7,817 nt of DNA from positions 1 to 7,817 of the forward strand of contig CAKUYM010000199.1 of assembly GCA_934716785.1 (NCBI GenBank). Direction: 5' to 3'. Made by a program: the position numbers and the translations under genes. Shown here one piece after another: positions 1 to 5,145 of the stretch. How positions within the stretch are numbered: position 1 is the first letter of the stretch; each line of letters begins with the position of its first letter. The DNA comes from an uncultured Bacteroides sp. (lineage in GTDB: Bacteria > Bacteroidota > Bacteroidia > Bacteroidales > Bacteroidaceae). The notes beneath the pieces were generated by a model, which saw nothing but the letters and a program-made list of their open reading frames with translations, did no database searches and had not been told where the DNA came from.

Positions 1-1410
1 GACAAAGAACCGTTGGGAAGTGCTACGGCCGGAAAAATCGATAACGAGAAACAAGCTTTTTTACGCCTTGCAGCTGTATATTCAGACATGAAAGATTTCC
101 GCTACACTTGGTCGATTAATGCTTTTGGCGATGTATTGTCAGACGATGCCACTTACAGTGGATCCGACAACGATGCTGCGACCTTTACATTAATGGAAGA
201 CTACCAGTATCCTGCCGATCATAATGAGATTCTGAATAAATATTCGCAGACTTATCAATGCATAAACAAAGCGAACTTGGTGATCCGTGACTTTGAAGCT
301 ACCGATGATGCCATGTTCAGCGAATATAATAAAGAGCAGATGATAGGTGAAGCCAAGTTCATAAGAGCCTATTCATATTTTGAATTAGTAAAGACATTCG
401 GTGGAGTTCCCCTCTACACATCGGTCCTCGAACTTGATCATAAAAGATTAGGCAGAGCTACAACAGAAGAAGTGTATGCCGCCATAGAAAAAGATTTGGA
501 AGAGGCAGCCGCCGTATTACCTTCCAAAAGTGAGATAAAGAACTACATGACAAGTTATGCAGGCAGAATCACTAAAGGAGCCGCCTATGCCATGCAAACC
601 CGTATTTTCCTCTATCAAAAAAAGTACGAACAGGTAAAACAAGCTGCCTTGAATTTATTCAATCTGAATAATGAATACAGTTTAGTTGATGATTATCAAT
701 ATCAATTCTTATTGGCAGGAGAACACTGTTCGGAATCCATTCTGGAAGTGAACATGTATAACTCTCCCACCCTGTCCTCATGGAATGTAAACAATGGCAA
801 CCGCCACGTTTTGATGTGCATGCCCCGAAACTTGACTATCGGCTTCGGGGTAGCACAGCCAACGAAGTCATTGGCTGAAGCCTATGATAAAGAAGGAGAT
901 GTTATCAGGAAGAATGCAACGCTTTTATCCACAGAAGAAGCTATTCAGATTGAAAAAGAAGCCATCGGTAACATATCCCCTATCACAGGCGACAGAACCG
1001 GTTTTTATAACCGAAAACTTTACCTCAAGCCTGGTGAACGGGTAGAAAACATGGGAAACAATCAACCATTAAATCACAAACTGATTCGCTTGGCTGAAGT
1101 ATATCTGAACTATGCCGAAGCTTGCGCTCTGTCGGATAACAAAGACGAAAATGAGGCAAGAAAGTATCTCAATAAAGTTCGTACCAGAGCCCAATTATTA
1201 GAGATTACCTCGTCAGGCGATCAGTTGTTCGAAGACATTATAAACGAACGCCATCTTGAATTGGGAATGGAAGGTTTCCGCTTCTTCGATATCGTCCGTG
1301 TTGGCTGGGGAACAAAAGTATTCAAGAATTTCAAAGCCAAAGCCGAAGTGTTACCTATTCCACAAATAGAGATAGACATTAATAAAGGCGAAATTGTTCA
1401 GAATCAATAA
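1..1410 (+). CDS. SusD-like outer-membrane nutrient-binding lipoprotein (5' partial)
   Basis: SusD/RagB-family lipoprotein: a surface, TPR-rich helical protein that caps a SusC-type TonB-dependent barrel and binds the ligand to be imported. The frame is open from base 1 and the first residues read DKEPLGSATAG. The FLDxxP-type segment normally lies a few residues after the lipidated cysteine, so probably only about 20-30 residues (signal peptide, lipobox) are missing. The TTG at base 13 is an internal Leu codon, not a start. Counting from base 1, family marks are EAKFIRAYSYFELVKTFGGV (about 117-136), RLAEVYLNYAEA (about 363-374), INERHLELGMEGFRFFDIVR (about 414-433) and a C-terminal LPIPQIEIDIN. 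469 residues are visible, a normal SusD size. The partner susC is presumably just upstream, outside the window. The M81 peptidase follows after 55 bases with no terminator, so the two are probably co-transcribed. The ligand cannot be told from sequence. Confidence 0.93.
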   Translation, partial: DKEPLGSATAGKIDNEKQAFLRLAAVYSDMKDFRYTWSINAFGDVLSDDATYSGSDNDAATFTLMEDYQYPADHNEILNKYSQTYQCINKANLVIRDFEATDDAMFSEYNKEQMIGEAKFIRAYSYFELVKTFGGVPLYTSVLELDHKRLGRATTEEVYAAIEKDLEEAAAVLPSKSEIKNYMTSYAGRITKGAAYAMQTRIFLYQKKYEQVKQAALNLFNLNNEYSLVDDYQYQFLLAGEHCSESILEVNMYNSPTLSSWNVNNGNRHVLMCMPRNLTIGFGVAQPTKSLAEAYDKEGDVIRKNATLLSTEEAIQIEKEAIGNISPITGDRTGFYNRKLYLKPGERVENMGNNQPLNHKLIRLAEVYLNYAEACALSDNKDENEARKYLNKVRTRAQLLEITSSGDQLFEDIINERHLELGMEGFRFFDIVRVGWGTKVFKNFKAKAEVLPIPQIEIDINKGEIVQNQ

Positions 1411-1465
1411 CCGGCATTAATTAAATACCAATATTTAGAATATACTAACTAAAAGTAAGTACACC

Positions 1466-3031
1466 ATGAAGAAAATATTCTTATTCTTGACTCTTTGTCT
1501 GCTAACGTTGCCATTTGCCAATGAGGCTATCGCGCAACAAAAGAAGCCACGTATCGGTATATCCGGCATACAGATTGAAAACAGTGTATTTATGCCCAAC
1601 AGGCAACCACTGGTAGGAAGACCACTTACATTACCGGACTATCTGAGTCCGGATTCCACCATGGGGAAAGCTGCAACATGGCTTCCGTCTTTAATGGGAC
1701 GTGGCGGTGGTCGTGGACCTGTCACAAAAGAATCGTATGATACTTTTGTCAATGAAGCGCTGAAAATAATAAAAGCCAATATGCCTTATGATGCTTTCTG
1801 GTTCTACAATCATGGGGCATGTAGTGTAGACGGGGTAGCTGATCCTGAAGGCGAGTTCATGGAAAAAGTCCGTAGCGTGATCGGCAATGACGTACTCGTT
1901 ACAACTACAATGGATCTTCACGGTAATGCGTCCTGGCTCGTAGCACTCAACTCCGATATGATAACCACCTACCGTAAAGCACCCCATGACGACTCCAGAG
2001 AGTCACACCGCCGTGGCGTGGCCAATCTACTCGACCGCATAGCTTCCGGTAAGGGACGTCCTGCTTATAAAGCATGGGTAGCTGTTCCGGTGCTAATCTC
2101 TGGAGAATGGTCGAGCACACGTGCCGAACCGGCCAAATCACTCTATGCAATGGTTCCTGAAGTGGAGGCTATGCCCGGTGTGATAGATGCAGGTATCTGG
2201 ATCGGTTATGTATGGGGAGACGACCGTCGTAACCAAGGAGTAGTTATGGTATACGGTGATGATAAGGCACAAGTTGAAACAGGAGCCAAAAAATTAGCAC
2301 AAAAATTCTGGGATGTACGTCGTCAATTCACATTGGAAGCCCCCGGACATTCGCTTGAGAAATGCCTTGACCTGGCCATAGCCAGTGACAAGAAGCCTTT
2401 CTTTATCAGTGATATGGGCGATAATCCCGGTGGCGGCGGATCTGGTGAAGTGACATGGACATTAGCTCGGGTTTTAAAACGTCATGAATTGCAATCTCCC
2501 AATGGAAAAAGCCTGCTTTACTGTTCTATTCCCGGAAGTGAAATGGTTGAATCGGCACGGGAAGCCGGTGTCGGAGGTCATGTAGAAGGATATGTAGGCG
2601 CTATGACAGACAACTCCTATGAACCTCCTGTGAAGTTATCCGGCACAGTCATGTACGTCAGTCCTGCTTTGGATAAAAAGCTGGTGTCCGACTCACCTTA
2701 TAGAAGACATAGTGATATTGCCATTATAAAAACAGGAAGCATTTATGTAGTGGTAGGTACATCTTCTCCTACCCCCAACTTAGAAGATACTGGAATAGAT
2801 CCTCGCAAGATGGATATCGTAATGCTCAAACAAGGTTACTTAGTAAACCAATGGTATAATATGAAAGCGGATTGGGTGATGGCACTGACTCGTGGCGGAG
2901 TAGATCAGGATTTTAAAAGCATCCCGTATAAGAATATTGTCCGTCCTATGTTCCCGATAGATGAAGACATGCCTGACCCTGAACTCAATGTCATATTCGT
3001 TCCTTCTGCCAAATATCTGTACGGTAGATAA
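1466..3031 (+). CDS. Secreted M81-family (MlrC-like) metallopeptidase
   Basis: Putative zinc metallopeptidase of family M81, whose best-known member, MlrC (microcystinase C), cleaves linear microcystin peptides; most members have unknown substrates. Residues 1-23 form a signal peptide ending AIA before QQ, with no lipobox, so a periplasmic enzyme is expected. The N-terminal M81 domain shows ENSVFMP (E38), NHGA (H116), DPEGE (126-130), MDLHGN (D150, H152) and APHDD (H174). The D-x-H and 22-residue H-H spacing equals that I recall for MlrC's zinc ligands (Asp167, His169, His191). The C-terminal MlrC domain shows DMGDNPGGGG (316-325), SSPTPN (433-438) and RPMFPID near the end. At 521 residues it is full length and looks intact. 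A Gly/Arg-rich stretch GRGGGRG (78-84) precedes the catalytic region. The ATG at 1466 is chosen because it gives a complete signal peptide. The place after susD suggests the enzyme processes the imported ligand, perhaps a peptide or amide; that is inference. Confidence 0.9.
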   Translation: MKKIFLFLTLCLLTLPFANEAIAQQKKPRIGISGIQIENSVFMPNRQPLVGRPLTLPDYLSPDSTMGKAATWLPSLMGRGGGRGPVTKESYDTFVNEALKIIKANMPYDAFWFYNHGACSVDGVADPEGEFMEKVRSVIGNDVLVTTTMDLHGNASWLVALNSDMITTYRKAPHDDSRESHRRGVANLLDRIASGKGRPAYKAWVAVPVLISGEWSSTRAEPAKSLYAMVPEVEAMPGVIDAGIWIGYVWGDDRRNQGVVMVYGDDKAQVETGAKKLAQKFWDVRRQFTLEAPGHSLEKCLDLAIASDKKPFFISDMGDNPGGGGSGEVTWTLARVLKRHELQSPNGKSLLYCSIPGSEMVESAREAGVGGHVEGYVGAMTDNSYEPPVKLSGTVMYVSPALDKKLVSDSPYRRHSDIAIIKTGSIYVVVGTSSPTPNLEDTGIDPRKMDIVMLKQGYLVNQWYNMKADWVMALTRGGVDQDFKSIPYKNIVRPMFPIDEDMPDPELNVIFVPSAKYLYGR

Positions 3032-3043
3032 GAAATGATATAG

Positions 3044-3093
3044 AAAAAACCGTTGGCGGAATTAAATATGCGTTAAATTAATTCCACCAACGG
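3044..3093 (-). terminator. Intrinsic terminator ending the toxin-antitoxin remnant
   Basis: Arms CCGTTGGCGGAATTAA (3050-3065) and TTAATTCCACCAACGG (3078-3093) flank a 12-base loop. Read on the minus strand the only non-Watson-Crick pair is a G:U wobble, and the stem is followed by six U (plus-strand A run at 3044-3049). This is a canonical terminator for leftward transcripts. Read on the plus strand the same position is a C:A mismatch and the stem is followed by GTACTATC with no U run. It could still slow or protect the 3' end of the M81 transcript, whose stop lies 18 bases before the stem. Confidence 0.85.
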
Positions 3094-3103
3094 GTACTAT
3101 CTA

Positions 3104-3193
3104 TCAACAGGTTTTCATTGAAAACTTAAATTCAATGTGACAAAGGATATTTTCTAAATCATCCAATGCCTCATAATCCCATATTATTTCCAT
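3104..3193 (-). pseudogene. Truncated RelE/ParE-family toxin remnant (29 codons)
   Basis: A short frame begins at an ATG (3193-3191) inside the last codons of the antitoxin-like gene and overlaps it by 10 bases, counting its stop. It reads MEIIWDYEALDDLENIL, then CHIEFKFSMKTC, then TGA. The start resembles the N-terminus of RelE/ParE-superfamily toxins: a first beta strand with IxW, then an Ala-Leu-Asp-rich helix leading to a YI/HI-x-x-x-x-S turn. Such toxins are about 90-110 residues, so some 70 residues, including the catalytic or gyrase-binding C-terminal part, are missing. Only 72 bases separate the stop from the end of the M81 gene, and a terminator fills part of that, so the lost part is not nearby in another frame. 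It is most likely an inactive fossil left by a deletion. A tiny functional peptide cannot be excluded but has no support. The family call rests on a short N-terminal segment and the gene overlap. Confidence 0.65.
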
Positions 3194-3450
3194 CGTTCCG
3201 TACGCTTCAGCATATCATCCTGTGAAGCATACTCTCCTTGCTTATAGCGTGCCAAAGCACTTTCTGCTCGTTTTTTTACAGCCACAGTATCATTATCACA
3301 GAGAGCTTCCACTTCCTGCTCTTTATGCACAACACGCGATTTGCGACGCAAAGCTCTCAAAGCTTTTAAAGCCTCAGCGGTCAAATCGTCATCAGCAATA
3401 ATAGCAGCCACTTCTTTGAGAAGTGAAGTTCTAAGTTCCATTGTAGACAT
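3184..3450 (-). CDS. Antitoxin-like small protein, orphaned toxin-antitoxin partner
   Basis: 88-residue acidic/basic, largely helical protein with no signal peptide or membrane segment. The start MSTMELRTSLLKEVAAI and the tail ALARYKQGEYASQDDMLKRT ending ERWK resemble the small antitoxins that precede RelE/ParE toxins in Bacteroidetes: a helical N-terminal part, then a tail of the type K/R-G-x-x-x-S-x-E/D-x-x-x-x-x-x-x-W that wraps the toxin. I see no classic ribbon-helix-helix or HTH motif, so the DNA-binding class is unassigned. The first ATG (3450) is chosen because a strong AGGAG lies 8 bases upstream; the ATG at codon 4 would be too far away. The gene overlaps a toxin remnant by 10 bases, the usual translational-coupling layout. 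It appears intact and may still be expressed, but its cognate toxin is broken. In function it may be vestigial or may neutralise a related toxin elsewhere; the latter is speculation. Confidence 0.72.
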   Translation of the reverse strand: MSTMELRTSLLKEVAAIIADDDLTAEALKALRALRRKSRVVHKEQEVEALCDNDTVAVKKRAESALARYKQGEYASQDDMLKRTERWK

Positions 3451-3458
3451 ATTATTAT

Positions 3459-3463
3459 CTCCT
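3459..3463 (-). promoter_or_regulatory. Strong Shine-Dalgarno of the antitoxin-like gene
   Basis: AGGAG within AAAGGAGATAATAAT lies 8 bases before the ATG at 3450. It fixes the start codon. None of the other gene starts in view (1466, 5107) has a comparable purine-rich site, consistent with the weak Shine-Dalgarno use known for Bacteroides. Confidence 0.75.
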
Positions 3464-3535
3464 TTCTTCTTGATATAAAGTTATGACAAAACAGTCACAT
3501 AGCCTACAAAGCTCATCATATTAACATATTTAGAT

Positions 3536-3575
3536 AAAAAACAAACCGGTATATATCATCACGACACATACCGGT
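3536..3575 (-). terminator. Intrinsic terminator of the minus-strand SusC/SusD operon
   Basis: Minus-strand RNA forms a 12-pair stem (ACCGGTATGTGT with ATATATACCGGT, plus-strand 3564-3575 and 3545-3556) with two G:U wobbles and a 7-base loop. It is followed by the U-rich run TTTGTTTTTT. The stem starts 44 bases after the stop of the SusD-like gene. It separates that operon from the antitoxin-like gene, which should therefore have its own promoter somewhere in 3464-3535; I could not identify that promoter with confidence. Confidence 0.85.
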
Positions 3576-3619
3576 CTTGCAAGCTAAGGTCAAAGTCAAA
3601 AAAATTAAGAGAGCTATTA

Positions 3620-5107
3620 TTATAGGTTAGGGTTAGCGTTTATCTCTTTTTGTGGAATAGCATACAGATAGTAAGTACTGTTCGCCGTGAACGGCTTGCC
3701 ATCCGGGAAGCGCAGGAACCAATGCCCTAACGGATTTCGTTTGGCAAAGCCACCACCTTCCTGCCAGCAGTTCACTTCAGCTTTCTGTACCTCATCCGAT
3801 AAAGCGGTACGTTCCACAGCCCGCTGGGTACGGAGAATATCGGTGATGCCGAATCCCTCTCCCCAAAGTTCGCGGCGGCGCTCCATCAGTATTTCGTCGA
3901 TTACATCATCCTGTGATTTTCCGGTCACATCATAATCCCCTACTCCGCGGGCATTACGTAATGTATTCAAAGGTACTACCGCCCGTGCCAATGCAACTCC
4001 GTCACGTACTTTCGCCTCAGCTTCTATCAGATACATCTCTGCCGAACGCATCAATACCAAATCTGCCGTATCATCCGCACGCATGTGAAACTTCTTGTAT
4101 CCTAAATACCCCTCACGCATCCACTGAAAAAGAGGAAGGCGGATATCTCCTTCGGTAAAAGTATCTTTCAGATGAGGGTCGGCCATGAAACTACTGTAAG
4201 CTCCAACATATGTAGCATCCAGATAATAAAAGTTATAACTCGCATCCGATTGGGAAGGAATCTGCGGGAATCCCCATATCCATTCCTTATTAGAGATATT
4301 ATTGAATCCTTCATACTCGGCAGTGGTTGTCATCAGCGAATAGCCTTCACGCGCGGCTTCGGCTGCTTTTGCCGCCTCACTCCATTGCCCGGTCAGCAAG
4401 TAGGCACGGGCCAAAAGACCGTTGACCACCGCCACATCCGGTTTAAACTTCTGGTCATCCCCACTGCGGACATAACTTTTCAAATACTCCTTCGCCAAAG
4501 CCAAGTCATCGAATATAAGCTGATAAACCTGTGCTACCGTTGATTTTCCTTTCGGAGCCGTCGAGCTGTTACTCGGCTCTGTGTAAACAGGAACACAAGG
4601 CGCATCCTTATCCTTTAAATAAGTGAACTGATAGTGCTGCACCAGATGCAGGTAACAAAAAGCACGCAAAGCCAATGCCTGCCCCTGTGCCCGACGAAGT
4701 TCCTCCGAATCACCTTTGATAGAAATGGCTGTGTTACAATTGTCTATCGTCTTATACATCAGATACCAAGCAAATGACGTCCGGTTGTTGGAAGGGATGG
4801 CCACGTCATTGAACTGATAGGAAGAGTTGAAACCGTACTTCGGACGGGAAACGACATCGCTTGCCATCATATCATCCTGACACTGGAGCGCACGATAACC
4901 GATATTGGCATAAGTGCTTGAATTGTCGAACAGATTATACCAAGCACCGTTCACAAGTGCTTCTGCATTTTCGGGCACCGCCACCTTGTCGGAACTCACC
5001 GCATCCGTAGGGTCGGTATCCAGAAAGCTGCTGCTACAGCCCGCCACTAAAAAGAGTGTGGCAACTGCCGCTAAAGCTGAAATAGATTGTACTTTTATTT
5101 TTCTCAT
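3620..5107 (-). CDS. SusD-like outer-membrane nutrient-binding lipoprotein
   Basis: Complete 495-residue SusD/RagB-family lipoprotein. The N-terminus is a lipoprotein signal with lipobox LVAGC (Cys24) followed by SSSFLDTDP, the usual SusD opening, which supports the ATG at 5107. Further marks are the helix ALALRAFCYLHLVQHYQF (144-161), a TPR-like LLARAYLLTGQWSEAAKAAE (231-250), SAEMYLIEAEAK (355-366), DEILMERRRELWGEGF (404-419) and a C-terminal YAIPQKEINANPNL. It should sit on the outer leaflet of the outer membrane as the lid of the SusC-like barrel encoded just upstream, with a 38-base gap in the same transcript. The protein stops at NPNL, whereas many homologues continue a few residues to a QNxGY-type end; this is a small variation, not a sign of damage. 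Sequence is only weakly like the SusD at 1-1410, so the two are not a recent duplication. The ligand is unknown. Confidence 0.95.
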   Translation of the reverse strand: MRKIKVQSISALAAVATLFLVAGCSSSFLDTDPTDAVSSDKVAVPENAEALVNGAWYNLFDNSSTYANIGYRALQCQDDMMASDVVSRPKYGFNSSYQFNDVAIPSNNRTSFAWYLMYKTIDNCNTAISIKGDSEELRRAQGQALALRAFCYLHLVQHYQFTYLKDKDAPCVPVYTEPSNSSTAPKGKSTVAQVYQLIFDDLALAKEYLKSYVRSGDDQKFKPDVAVVNGLLARAYLLTGQWSEAAKAAEAAREGYSLMTTTAEYEGFNNISNKEWIWGFPQIPSQSDASYNFYYLDATYVGAYSSFMADPHLKDTFTEGDIRLPLFQWMREGYLGYKKFHMRADDTADLVLMRSAEMYLIEAEAKVRDGVALARAVVPLNTLRNARGVGDYDVTGKSQDDVIDEILMERRRELWGEGFGITDILRTQRAVERTALSDEVQKAEVNCWQEGGGFAKRNPLGHWFLRFPDGKPFTANSTYYLYAIPQKEINANPNL

Positions 5108-5145
5108 TGTATATTGATCATCTTTTTTACATATTGGACCTGAAT

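Noticed and set aside
13..15. TTG as the start codon of the first SusD-like gene.
   Set aside because: The frame is open before it and reads DKEP, part of the standard SusD N-terminal segment, so the true start lies upstream of the window.
1411..1465. Promoter or terminator between the first SusD-like gene and the M81 gene.
   Set aside because: The 55 bases are AT-rich with no hairpin and no convincing promoter elements, so co-transcription is the simpler reading.
1691..2150. Minus-strand open frames of 98 and 67 codons inside the M81 gene.
   Set aside because: They lie wholly antisense to a well-conserved enzyme, have no family-like features and no ribosome site; they are reading-frame shadows.
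3482..3501. Imperfect palindrome TATGAC-AAAACA-GTCACATA upstream of the antitoxin-like gene, a conceivable autoregulatory operator.
   Set aside because: Only 4 bases per arm pair without a gap (TGAC/GTCA), which is too weak to call.
3476..3510. Possible Bacteroides promoter for the antitoxin-like gene on the minus strand: TTTG (3507-3510) and TAACTTTA (3476-3483, near the TAnnTTTG consensus).
   Set aside because: The 23-base gap between the elements is longer than the usual spacing of about 19-21, and the downstream element is not a full match. In AT-rich DNA this can arise by chance.
3687..4543. Several plus-strand open frames antisense to the second SusD-like gene.
   Set aside because: The translations are low-complexity Pro/Ser/Arg-rich or featureless, and the opposite strand codes for a clear SusD protein.
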